Origin: an uncultured Leptolinea sp.
GTDB taxonomy: Bacteria > Chloroflexota > Anaerolineae > Anaerolineales > Anaerolineaceae
NCBI GenBank assembly: GCA_903828565.1
Contig: CAIKMQ010000005.1
Location: forward strand, 33,784-97,783
Length of the DNA stretch: 64,000 nucleotides
Direction: 5' to 3'
This document shows positions 45,197-53,140 of the stretch, one piece after another (positions within the stretch are counted from its first letter, which is position 1; every line of letters starts with the position of its first letter). The translations under genes and the position numbers were made by a program. Under the pieces are notes generated by a model. The model was not told the DNA's origin. It ran no database searches and was given only the letters and a program-made list of their open reading frames with translations.

Positions 45197-45604
45197 ATGA
45201 AAGATCTGTTGGTTTCACGCAAGTTTTGGGCAGCAGTGATTGGCCTGGTGCTGATTGTGGTCACCGCCTGGCTGCCGGGTTTCCCCGGCTTGGAAAACCT
45301 GTTGACCGATGCGGCTTTGCTGGTCAGCGCTTACATCCTCGGCACCGCGGCCGAAGGAAACCGGCTGCCTTCTACCGGTGTTGTTATCGGTCTGCTGCGC
45401 TCGCGCAAGTTCTGGGCGGCGCTGGTTGGTGTGGTGACGCTGGTGCTGCGGGCTGTCGTCCCCGGCTTTCCGCTGGATGACGGCCAACTGACAGCCGTCA
45501 TTCTGACCATTGCGGCCTACATCTTCGGAACCGGCACGCAGGACGGCCTGGCCATCCTTACGGCGCGGTTGAATGGAAATGGCAGTGCAGCCGCCACGGG
45601 CTGA
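45197..45604 (+). CDS. Holin-like membrane protein with internal duplication
   Basis: A 135-residue protein made of two near copies. Residues 6-54 (SRKFWAAVIGLVLIV.., ..LVSAYILGTAAEG) and 68-116 (SRKFWAALVGVVTLV.., ..TIAAYIFGTGTQDG) each have two hydrophobic helices, giving four. Size, position and style suggest a holin. A single copy is the usual size for such genes, so the gene has doubled and fused. An AGGAGG ribosome site precedes it. Confidence 0.65.
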   Translation: MKDLLVSRKFWAAVIGLVLIVVTAWLPGFPGLENLLTDAALLVSAYILGTAAEGNRLPSTGVVIGLLRSRKFWAALVGVVTLVLRAVVPGFPLDDGQLTAVILTIAAYIFGTGTQDGLAILTARLNGNGSAAATG

Positions 45605-45630
45605 TTGTAAAGCTTCCCGACACGTTAACC

Positions 45631-45655
45631 ATCCCCGCGGTGCTTCCGCGGGGAT
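45631..45655 (+). promoter_or_regulatory. Hairpin covering the start of the next small ORF
   Basis: A 10-base-pair stem, ATCCCCGCGG and CCGCGGGGAT, with loop TGCTT. The right arm holds the GGGG that would serve as ribosome site and the first two bases of the ATG at 45654. There is no T-run, so translation control is likelier than termination. Confidence 0.5.
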
Positions 45656-45818
45656 GGCATCTGTCATCCGCCAGGCGGCTAGCAGCATCGGTTGGGATGC
45701 GTCTACCCTGTTGGATTGGAAGATCTACCCCGATCGTGTGGTGCTGATCTCAGCGGATGGCCGCAAAGCAGTGCTTCCCCGGGCTGCGATGGGCGAAAAG
45801 GAAAATGAGGTGTCGTAA
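45654..45818 (+). CDS. Small phage protein, unknown
   Basis: A 54-residue protein. I start at ATG 45654 because the longer frame from 45573 runs through the end of the holin-like gene. The sequence has a helical N terminus and then DRVVLISADGRKAV, a beta-rich middle. Similar small ORFs occur beside head-tail genes. It overlaps the next gene by one base (TAATG). Function unknown. Confidence 0.5.
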   Translation: MASVIRQAASSIGWDASTLLDWKIYPDRVVLISADGRKAVLPRAAMGEKENEVS

Positions 45819-46228
45819 TGAATGTGGATGAGCTGGAACAGAGAGTATCCACCCTCTTGCAGGATATGACGCAACTGGTATTTCCAGTTGCATTAGTGCA
45901 TGAATGTCTGCGTCAGGCAATGCTGGCATACAGCCGCAGCAGCGGAAGGGCAGAAAGCCTGGCCGGCCTGGATGGTGCATTGGAAACCAGCGTGCCTGAA
46001 TTGGATGGCGGCCTGTTGGTCCTCGGTGCTGCCGGTTACGCAGCCACCCTGAAAGGCGTGGATCGTAAAGAAGCATTCAATCTGGAAGCGAGTACATCTA
46101 CGCGGGTGGTGGAACTTGGCGAGAGGCTCTTGGCTCGTTTTGAGACACTGCTACTGACCGTGCAGCGGGATCGTATGCGCGCATCCACTGTGCAGCCGTG
46201 GGGTGCCGGCTGGCTGCTGGATGTATAG
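45818..46228 (+). CDS. Phage head-tail connector-like protein
   Basis: A 136-residue, mainly helical protein (VDELEQRVSTLLQ, CLRQAMLAYS). Size and place after the capsid gene fit small adaptor or connector proteins that cap the portal. I see no exact family signature, so this is from position and size. Its stop lies within the ribosome site of the next gene. Confidence 0.45.
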   Translation: MNVDELEQRVSTLLQDMTQLVFPVALVHECLRQAMLAYSRSSGRAESLAGLDGALETSVPELDGGLLVLGAAGYAATLKGVDRKEAFNLEASTSTRVVELGERLLARFETLLLTVQRDRMRASTVQPWGAGWLLDV

Positions 46229-46237
46229 GAGGCTGCC

Positions 46238-47008
46238 GTGCTGCTGGGATTGGATGTCTCACATTACGATGAACAGGTGGACTGGGCGCGGGCAGCTGCC
46301 GCAGGGGCTGGCTTTGCCATTGCAAAACTCAGCCAGGGTGATTACTACCGGGACAATCGCTGCGCCAGTCACCTGGCAGGCGCGTTGGCAGCCGGGTTGA
46401 GAACGGGTGTATATCACTGGGTCGATCCGGAGTGCAACCCAAAAAAGCAGGCTGCCTTCTTTTGTCAGTGCGCAGCCGGCCTTAAATTCCATTTTATCTG
46501 CCTGGATGTGGAACAACATGCCCCCTGGCCATTAAAAAGGCGCGGGGAGGCATCCGGCCGGGCGAAGCCTGCAAGTTACTCGCCACGGGTGATCAGTGAA
46601 TCTGCCCGTGACCTGGCAGCCTTGCTGGCTGAAAACCCGGGCTTGCCGCTGGTCATTTATACACGGGTGAGCTTTATTGTGGAATACGCCCGGCCCATGT
46701 TGGATTGGCTGCCTTCGTATCCCATCTGGCTGGCACAGTACCCGCTGCTGCCTGCACCGCAGGGGAAACTCACCTGGGAGAACCTCAGCCAGGTGTACCC
46801 GCGGGTGGCGGCACCGCTGCTGCCTCAAGGTTGCCCGGCGTGGACTTTCTGGCAGTGGAGCGGTGACCGACTGCGCCTGCCGGGAATGAGCAGTGCAGTG
46901 GATCTCAACTTCTTCAACGGTGACCGGAAGGATATGGATACTTTCCTCGGCATTCGGCGCAGGGGAAGTAACGGCACGCGCAGCCGGGAAGGTAAAAGGC
47001 TGGCGTGA
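46238..47008 (+). CDS. Glycoside hydrolase family 25 lysozyme (endolysin)
   Basis: A 256-residue muramidase that cuts peptidoglycan. GLDVSHYDEQVDW opens the GH25 fold, FAIAKLSQGDYYRDN carries a Lys-Ser stretch, ICLDVEQHAP has the catalytic acidic pair (DVE), and IWLAQYPLLP and WTFWQWSGD follow. It starts at GTG 46238, with AGGAGG nine bases before. A single domain with no binding module is seen. It is the only clear lysis enzyme in the phage module. Confidence 0.88.
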   Translation: MLLGLDVSHYDEQVDWARAAAAGAGFAIAKLSQGDYYRDNRCASHLAGALAAGLRTGVYHWVDPECNPKKQAAFFCQCAAGLKFHFICLDVEQHAPWPLKRRGEASGRAKPASYSPRVISESARDLAALLAENPGLPLVIYTRVSFIVEYARPMLDWLPSYPIWLAQYPLLPAPQGKLTWENLSQVYPRVAAPLLPQGCPAWTFWQWSGDRLRLPGMSSAVDLNFFNGDRKDMDTFLGIRRRGSNGTRSREGKRLA

Positions 47009-47517
47009 CAGCCATCATCGGTAAAGATTGTGATGTCATCCTCTCCCATCCGCAGGTGGATGGCGGGGAGCCCATGCCATGCCTTCTGGATAAAGGTAGG
47101 CTGTCTCGCGGCGGGGTCAGCGTCTTTCGCTCAGCCTATAAACAGGCGGATGGCAGTTTCCGTGACTCACAGGTGATCACCATCACCGTGCTGCTGGGGG
47201 ATGGGCTGGTGAAACCGGACGGCAGCCAGAATTCAGCCACTCGTGTGGATGATTATGCGCGGTTGTTTAGCATCCTCGATCAGCGCAGCGGTATTCAGGT
47301 GGCAACAGCCGGCGGGGTTTTCGGAGGCCTGTTCGCCAGTGGGCATTATGCGCTGGAAGATCACACAGCCGGTATCAGCCGCATCACGCTGCAGCTGAGT
47401 TCGGATGGTGATATCTTTGCCCCGGCAGACCGCGGCAGGTATGAATCGTCCCTGTGGGTGGATGCGGAGACGTATGACGGCAGTATGAGCTGGGATAACT
47501 CATACTGGCGAGGGTAA
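47005..47517 (+). CDS. Phage structural protein, unknown
   Basis: A 170-residue beta-rich protein (SQVITITVLLGDG, ISRITLQLSSDGD). Position after the lysozyme and before a fibre-like gene suggests a tail or minor structural component. GTG 47005 overlaps the lysozyme stop (GTGA). No family recognised. Confidence 0.5.
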   Translation: MTAIIGKDCDVILSHPQVDGGEPMPCLLDKGRLSRGGVSVFRSAYKQADGSFRDSQVITITVLLGDGLVKPDGSQNSATRVDDYARLFSILDQRSGIQVATAGGVFGGLFASGHYALEDHTAGISRITLQLSSDGDIFAPADRGRYESSLWVDAETYDGSMSWDNSYWRG

Positions 47518-47538
47518 AAGAACAGGGCAGGAGGAAAT

Positions 47539-48372
47539 ATGTCAGATCCGATCTATCCATCCTCACAGGATGTGTCAGCCGGTCAGCCGACCAGTGTGGT
47601 GCAGTACAACCGCCTGCGGGCAGATGCGTTGACGCTGGGGGCTGCCGCGGCGGACGCAGTGCCATTGGGAACCTTTTTGGCGGGGTACATCTCCGGTGTC
47701 AGCCTGGCTTACCTGGCAACCAATCGCTTGCGTGTGGCTTACAATGCGGCTTACCCGCCGACCCTGATGATCCGCGGTACCATGTGCCAGGCGCAGGCCA
47801 GCGTGGACCTGCCTGCCGGTTCTTTTTCCGGCCCGGCCGCGGATTGGTACGTGTTTGCCAACCGCGTGGCTGGCAGCTCATCTTTCACGCTATCATTGAA
47901 CACCAGCATGTCGGCCGGGGCAGATCAACGCCTGATCGGTACTTGCCGTTGGGACGGCACCGCACTGGATACTACCAGCATCCAGGCCTATACCCCAGAT
48001 TCCCCGGGCTGCAAAGTCTCGGTGGTGGTGCTGCATGGTTTTGTGCAGAACACCTCACAGACCACTTACGCCAGCCAGTACGTCTGTAAACACCTGTTGA
48101 ATTATGGCTTGCTGCGTTCCGGCGCGAAGGCGGCTTACCTGGTGGCCAACATGTGGGCCACCAGCGCTACCGGGTATGTGCGCTTTTACAACACAACCGA
48201 TTCGGCTACCATTGTCGAGCTCTCCACTACCGCCACATCCGCATATAACCTGGTCAAGAGCGGCGATCTGCTGGCTGCGTTGCCATCCGCCAGCGCCGAA
48301 ACGCGGCTGGAATGGAAGACGAGCGGCACTCGCATGGATTGTGACTGGGCAGCCCTGGTGTTCGAGTACTAA
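47539..48372 (+). CDS. Probable phage fibre or structural protein
   Basis: A 277-residue Ser/Thr/Ala-rich, beta-type protein without long helices. Short repeated-style segments (STTATSAYNLVKSGDLL, FTLSLNTSMSAG) look like receptor-binding or tail-decoration domains. An AGGAGGAAA ribosome site precedes it. Assigned from composition and context only. Confidence 0.5.
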   Translation: MSDPIYPSSQDVSAGQPTSVVQYNRLRADALTLGAAAADAVPLGTFLAGYISGVSLAYLATNRLRVAYNAAYPPTLMIRGTMCQAQASVDLPAGSFSGPAADWYVFANRVAGSSSFTLSLNTSMSAGADQRLIGTCRWDGTALDTTSIQAYTPDSPGCKVSVVVLHGFVQNTSQTTYASQYVCKHLLNYGLLRSGAKAAYLVANMWATSATGYVRFYNTTDSATIVELSTTATSAYNLVKSGDLLAALPSASAETRLEWKTSGTRMDCDWAALVFEY

Positions 48373-48395
48373 GGCGATAAGAAATGGAGGGTCTG

Positions 48396-48800
48396 ATGAA
48401 TTTTGAGCAATTCTGTGAAGAAGTGCGCGAAGCATACCCGGCTGCCGGGCAGATATGTGCCACCGAGCATCCCCTGGCAGTTTGGGTGGATGGCCGCCCT
48501 GTTGACCTGGCAGTGCTGATAGCGGCTCACCGGCCTTGCTGGTTCAAACTGGATAAACTGTGTATCCTGGCGGATAAGCAGGATACTGCCCGCCTGGAAG
48601 TGGTGTGTCCATCCATGAGGGGAACCCTTTTCGATCTCGCAATCCGACACGGGGATAATCTGGTAACTGAATCCCTGGTGTTGGATGCATGGGGAGAAGG
48701 CGCGATCGAGATCACCAGCCAGACCCCGGGGCGTATCGTCATCACCGCGCGGGAATTGCCTGTGCGGGTGGAATTGCAGGTGGAGGTGATCGATGGCTAA
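48396..48800 (+). CDS. Phage-module protein, unknown
   Basis: A 134-residue protein. I start at ATG 48396 because GGAGG at 48386-48390 stands 5 bases before it; 48384 would place that site inside the gene. It has beta-type blocks (VWVDGRPVDLAVLIAA, RIVITARELPVRVELQ). No family recognised. Confidence 0.5.
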   Translation: MNFEQFCEEVREAYPAAGQICATEHPLAVWVDGRPVDLAVLIAAHRPCWFKLDKLCILADKQDTARLEVVCPSMRGTLFDLAIRHGDNLVTESLVLDAWGEGAIEITSQTPGRIVITARELPVRVELQVEVIDG

Positions 48801-48957
48801 GAAGGTATTGATCAATGATGATGCAAAACTGGTTCAGGCACAACAGGCGGAAGCCTTGCGCCAACAGCTAAAAGGCAAAGATCCCAGCCGCCTGACACAG
48901 GCTGAAATTGCTGAGGTGGTGCTGCTGTTGGCAAAAAAAGCAGGCATCCTGAGATAA
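48793..48957 (+). CDS. Small helical protein at end of phage module
   Basis: A 54-residue protein starting at ATG 48793 inside the end of the previous gene and ending at TAA 48955-48957. It is helical and charged (QAEALRQQLKGKDPSRLTQ), with a Leu-rich second half. GGAGG at 48782-48786 is its ribosome site. It closes the phage run. No family recognised. Confidence 0.5.
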   Translation: MAKKVLINDDAKLVQAQQAEALRQQLKGKDPSRLTQAEIAEVVLLLAKKAGILR

Positions 48958-49009
48958 GAGTCGGCGCAGGCAATGTAAACCTGCCGTGGAATCATTTCTG
49001 AAAGCAACC

Positions 49010-49039
49010 TTGTTATTCGGCGCGTATTGGGACTATAAT
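49010..49039 (+). promoter_or_regulatory. Promoter of the PAS sensor gene
   Basis: TTGTTA (49010-49015), 18 bases, TATAAT (49034-49039). It is in the 216-base gap after the phage module, followed by a 134-base A/T-rich leader in which I see no gene. Confidence 0.6.
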
Positions 49040-49173
49040 TAGAATAGTTGGTAAATCATTAACTACCCATCGAAGCTGAATTTCGTTGTTATTCATAACG
49101 ATCGCAAAACCCATAACCGGGGCAATGAATACAAAATACCGACCTTCTTGGTTTTTTAATTCCACGGAGTTAT

Positions 49174-50301
49174 ATGCACCTCTCACTTAACCGGTTTATA
49201 GAGTACGCTCCTATTGCCATTGCTCTCTTTGACAGGGACCTGTGCTATTTGGCTGTCAGCCAGCGCTATTGCGCTGATTACCTGGTATCCCAGGCTGACA
49301 TGATCGGGAAAAACCTGTATGATGTCTACCCGAATACCCCTCCCTCCTGGAAGGAGACGCACCAACGATGTTTACAGGGGCATACGGAGAAGTGTGACGA
49401 GTACCTGCTCGAGCGGTCGGATGGCTCGCGAGAATGGCTCCGCTGGCAGATGGCACCCTGGGAGACCGATTCTGGTGAGATTGGCGGCAGCGTGCTGTAT
49501 TCCGAGGTGATCACAAAAGAGGTGGAAGCTCGCCTCGCCGCTGAAAAAGAGAGCAATAAATACTTTGGGTTCTTTAATGATCATACAGCGGTGCAATTTC
49601 TAATAGATCCTGCGAACGGTCAGATCGTAGCTGCCAACCATGCGGCGGCTAAATATTACGGTTGGCCAATAGAGCAATTGGTTTCAATGAACATCGGGGA
49701 GATCAACACCCTAACTCAGGAAGAGATCGCGCAGGAGATGCAAAATGCCAGGCAATACCGCAAGAATTATTTTGAGTTTCGGCACCGGCTGGCAGATGGC
49801 GATATACGCGATGTGTATGTGTTCAGCAGCCCGCTGCCAGTAGGTGATAGGACATTACTGCATTCCATCATCCATGATGTGACGATTCAAAAACGTGCGT
49901 TGGAAGCCCTGCGTTTGAGCGAGATCCGCTTTCGCGATATCGTCGAAGGCGCCCCGATTGGCATATTTATCCAGATCAAACAAAAGTTTGAGTATCTCAA
50001 CCCCTACGCTTGTAAGATACTTGGCGCTTCCTCGGTTGCAGAATTACTGGGCATACCGGTTCAAGAGGTGCTAAGTCCGGAGTACCATGAAGCCACCCGC
50101 CAACGAACACATACCCTCAATGTAGAGCTCAAGCCGGTGGATGGTTTGGTGCAGCCCCTGAAAAGAGTGGACGGCACAGTAGTCTGGGTGGAAATCAGCG
50201 GGCAGCCCATCCTGTATGACGGCCGGCACGGCGGGCTGATGTTCATTCGCCAGGTAGACGCGCCGCAAGACAAGCCGGCGCATGGCTCCCCCGCCAAGTA
50301 A
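49174..50301 (+). CDS. Multi-PAS sensor protein without output domain
   Basis: A 375-residue soluble protein with three PAS domains: about 5-120, 130-245 and 250-365. RYCADYLVSQADMIGKNLYDVYP and GRHGGLMFIRQ are typical PAS blocks. No kinase, GGDEF or DNA-binding region is seen, and no membrane helix. It may be a partner for an unlinked kinase or a remnant of a longer sensor; the stop is clean. GGAG precedes the ATG. Confidence 0.8.
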   Translation: MHLSLNRFIEYAPIAIALFDRDLCYLAVSQRYCADYLVSQADMIGKNLYDVYPNTPPSWKETHQRCLQGHTEKCDEYLLERSDGSREWLRWQMAPWETDSGEIGGSVLYSEVITKEVEARLAAEKESNKYFGFFNDHTAVQFLIDPANGQIVAANHAAAKYYGWPIEQLVSMNIGEINTLTQEEIAQEMQNARQYRKNYFEFRHRLADGDIRDVYVFSSPLPVGDRTLLHSIIHDVTIQKRALEALRLSEIRFRDIVEGAPIGIFIQIKQKFEYLNPYACKILGASSVAELLGIPVQEVLSPEYHEATRQRTHTLNVELKPVDGLVQPLKRVDGTVVWVEISGQPILYDGRHGGLMFIRQVDAPQDKPAHGSPAK

Positions 50302-50396
50302 TTACCGATTATTTTCGCCTGCGCAATTACCCGGCCATCATTTGGCAGCACAATCCTGGTCGAGTTGTCCGTGATATCCGGGGGATGGATATAATT

Positions 50397-51476
50397 CTAG
50401 CGCGGGTCCTCGCCGGGATGCGCAACCTCCCACGCAGTATAAGCATCCGCCATCTCGCTAAAGGTTGCCCAACGAACTTTACCCGCAGCCACGGCTGGAT
50501 CCACCACTTCGGTGAGAAAACGCTCGATCACCTCAAAGGGATGTGCCGGGTCTCCGTGGAATTCACCGGCATGCACGGTGAAATGAAAGACATTCACCTT
50601 TCCAGGCTCTGCCGCGGCCAGCGAGTTCTCGAATATTTCCTTCAAGTACTCAAAGTAGGCTTCGTCACCGCCTGAATCTTCTGAACGTCGCCGCGATGCG
50701 AAATCGGTCTCATCATATAAGCCTTCTGGGAGGAAGACCACCTTCCCTGCCGGGTCGTGGCTGGAGAGCAGCGAAAAATCATCGCCTGAAGTACCGCCAG
50801 CCGGCCTCCAGGGGTGGATTCCCACCAGGCTGATGTCGGTCGTCTGTGTCTCGGGGTTCTTCCAGTCGCTGTTTACATCCAACCCGGCACATGCCGCTGC
50901 CTCAAAGATCTGCGGATACAGATTCCCTCCACTCCAGTAACGAATGTCTACATTCTTGCTTGCTGCATCCAAATTCACAGCCTGCTGAATGAGCGTGACC
51001 TCATCAGACATCGCGGTACACCAATCTTTCACCGGTTTACGCTCTTCGTTCTTACCGAGATGCGCGTTTTCGTGAAAATGCAAGGCAATTTCATGCCCAC
51101 CACCGTACAGGTCGGCCAGAATGGAATCTTTCAGGCGGATCGCAGAAGTAGTGAAGGGCGATTGCGCCTGGATGGTCATTTTACCGCCGTGGCTGGAAAC
51201 GATGTCCGCCACCAGACGAATGTCTTTCACATGCCTTAAAAAGAAGGCCTCATCGTTGTAGTCCGCTTTCGTACTTCCCAAGTACCCCTGAGCGGTTTCG
51301 CCGAACGGCTCGATATGCATGCCGATAGAGAAGAGCAAGATATCATCAGCTGTGCCGGGTGCCTGGCTGACAGGAACTGTGGTTGAAGCGACGTTCTGAT
51401 TGATTGGAATGGTGATCGTACTGCAGCTCAGGGTGAGCAAAGCAACAATGAGCAAAACCGGTAGAGATCTTTTCAT
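50397..51476 (-). CDS. Polysaccharide-deacetylase-like lipoprotein
   Basis: A 359-residue exported lipoprotein. MKRSLPVLLIVALLTLSC is a lipobox signal with Cys18, so I start at ATG 51476 rather than 51497. The mature part has DIRLVADIVSSHGGKMTIQAQ, HEIALHFHENAHLG and NVFHFTVHAGEFHGDP: His/Asp pairs spaced as in NodB-type deacetylases, though I do not see the full motif set. It may trim or deacetylate a surface sugar. It converges on the PAS gene. Confidence 0.55.
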   Translation of the reverse strand: MKRSLPVLLIVALLTLSCSTITIPINQNVASTTVPVSQAPGTADDILLFSIGMHIEPFGETAQGYLGSTKADYNDEAFFLRHVKDIRLVADIVSSHGGKMTIQAQSPFTTSAIRLKDSILADLYGGGHEIALHFHENAHLGKNEERKPVKDWCTAMSDEVTLIQQAVNLDAASKNVDIRYWSGGNLYPQIFEAAACAGLDVNSDWKNPETQTTDISLVGIHPWRPAGGTSGDDFSLLSSHDPAGKVVFLPEGLYDETDFASRRRSEDSGGDEAYFEYLKEIFENSLAAAEPGKVNVFHFTVHAGEFHGDPAHPFEVIERFLTEVVDPAVAAGKVRWATFSEMADAYTAWEVAHPGEDPR

Positions 51477-51567
51477 CAGCCGCCTCCGTAGAACCAAAAA
51501 GGGTCAGGGTTCATTCCAATGAACGTCCCTGACCCCAGTATAGCAGTTTACCAAGTGGGCAAAAAAC

Positions 51568-52308
51568 CTACATTGCCTTGACCGCTTTCCTCTTTGCGCG
51601 CAGATCGATCACCGCCCAGGGCAGGTAAAGGATGCCGAACATAAGGAAGCCGACTGCTTCCAGCGAGAGGATGTACCACGGCCACGGCCCGAGCACATCC
51701 AACAGGCTTGCGGTGGGTGGTTTGTGCATCAGGAACATGTAATTACCGCCTACCACCAGGTTGATGCCGTACACGATTACCATGGCGATGTTCCCATAAA
51801 GGAAGACATTGCGGAAGGAACGCAGGGTCGGACGGTAACCTTCCACCACGGTCATGTACACTGCTTCAGTGATGATTAGCCCGTGAGCTGTCAGGGTCTG
51901 AATCGGGCGGAAGTGCCACAACCCGTACTGCCCGGCATCCGGTGTGAGAAAGGCCTGCAGTGCGCCGCCGATCCCTAAAAAGTAGCTGAATTCATACAGC
52001 GTGTAATTACCGGTGAACAGCATGATGCTGTTGATAATGACGGATATCGAGCAGAGGTGCAGCGGCAGCATTTCGGCCACGGTCCACTCACCCAGCCAGA
52101 TCTTCCAGGAATGCCAGGCAAGTTCCACGATGATGGAAGTGATGGCCAATCCGTAGCGCATGCTCTTGCGAAAAGCCGGGTTCTGGATGCGGCGCAGCCA
52201 GATGAACGAGAGATTGAATAAAAGGAAGAAACCTATGAAAATCAGGTGGCCGCTGCCGAAAAGTTCAAAAGCGCTGCCAGTCCAATCTTTGGCGAAGTAG
52301 GATGCCAT
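51568..52308 (-). CDS. TIGR02206/YwaF-like integral membrane protein
   Basis: A 246-residue protein with six or seven hydrophobic helices. The blocks GSGHLIFIGFFLLFN, MLPLHLCSISVIINSIML and LGIGGALQAFLTPDAG match the YwaF family. Function is unknown; the His-containing helix MLPLHLC is the conserved part. A clear AGGAG ribosome site precedes the ATG. Confidence 0.75.
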   Translation of the reverse strand: MASYFAKDWTGSAFELFGSGHLIFIGFFLLFNLSFIWLRRIQNPAFRKSMRYGLAITSIIVELAWHSWKIWLGEWTVAEMLPLHLCSISVIINSIMLFTGNYTLYEFSYFLGIGGALQAFLTPDAGQYGLWHFRPIQTLTAHGLIITEAVYMTVVEGYRPTLRSFRNVFLYGNIAMVIVYGINLVVGGNYMFLMHKPPTASLLDVLGPWPWYILSLEAVGFLMFGILYLPWAVIDLRAKRKAVKAM

Positions 52309-52395
52309 AAATATCTCCTGTGATGAAATGATAATAACAATAACCCCGGTCAGCTGCCGAAGTGTTGCCGGTAATTGTAATTCATCCCTGCGGAT

Positions 52396-53001
52396 TTAGA
52401 ATGGCATCCGCTCCCGGATGAAGGATACAGCCTGTACTAATGCCTGTGAGTAATTCGGGTCTTCATCCCCGGTGGATAGGGTCAGCACCCTCCCGTCCGG
52501 TTGGGAAATTAGCCAGGCCTGCAATAGTTCGCGCTGTGCTGAAAGATCATCCAGCCGCGTGACCTCAGCCGCGCGCGAACGGTGGATGAAGCGGCTTGCC
52601 ACAACTTGCAGGGGGGCTTCCAGGTGGATGATGACCTCCGGTGGTGGCAGCAGGATGCGCGTGAATTGGTAAAACCGCTGGCACAGGGTGAACTCGGCCG
52701 GATGCAACAAACCACGCTGGTGAAAAAAACAAGTAAAGAGGTGAAAATCCATCTCCAATCCCCCATCCACCACCCCGCCGTCTTTCACTGAGCGGATGCC
52801 TTTCTCCTGCTCTGCGCGGTAGAGGAGAAAATCCATCTGGTTCGCCAGCATCGATCCGCTGCCATCCGCAGCCTGCTGGTGGAAAGGCCGCTCCTGCAGT
52901 TGTTCTAGGCAGGCCGGCATACCCAGCCGGTCAGCCAGCAGCCGCGCGAAGGTAGTCTTTCCCACCCCTGAAATCCCGGAAATTACGATTAATGCGCCCA
53001 T
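52396..53001 (-). CDS. Deoxynucleoside kinase family protein
   Basis: A 201-residue kinase. [17 protein letters not shown] is the P-loop (GxxGxGKT), LEQLQERPF the DRY-like region, and [17 protein letters not shown] the Walker-type beta strand typical of dNK/thymidylate kinase-like enzymes. It phosphorylates a deoxynucleoside using ATP. It diverges from glyQS, with 139 bases between. A GGAG site precedes ATG. Confidence 0.75.
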   Translation of the reverse strand: MGALIVISGISGVGKTTFARLLADRLGMPACLEQLQERPFHQQAADGSGSMLANQMDFLLYRAEQEKGIRSVKDGGVVDGGLEMDFHLFTCFFHQRGLLHPAEFTLCQRFYQFTRILLPPPEVIIHLEAPLQVVASRFIHRSRAAEVTRLDDLSAQRELLQAWLISQPDGRVLTLSTGDEDPNYSQALVQAVSFIRERMPF

Positions 53002-53106
53002 AATTACTCCATTTTACCGCGAGGTCGGTCTTTTCACCTGTGCCTGTTACCCAGGTATCAAGAAATGGCTGTGTCTCCCCCTTTCGTCTGTGCAGTTTTG
53101 CTTTGG

Positions 53107-53112
53107 TATAAT
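53107..53112 (+). promoter_or_regulatory. -10 box of glyQS
   Basis: A perfect TATAAT 28 bases before the start codon. No clear -35 box. Confidence 0.45.
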
Positions 53113-53140
53113 CTATCCATCTTATCTCTCTGGAGTCATT

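Noticed and set aside
39635..48957. Insertion sequence or transposon as origin of the phage-like block
   Set aside because: No transposase, no terminal inverted repeats and no target duplications are visible.
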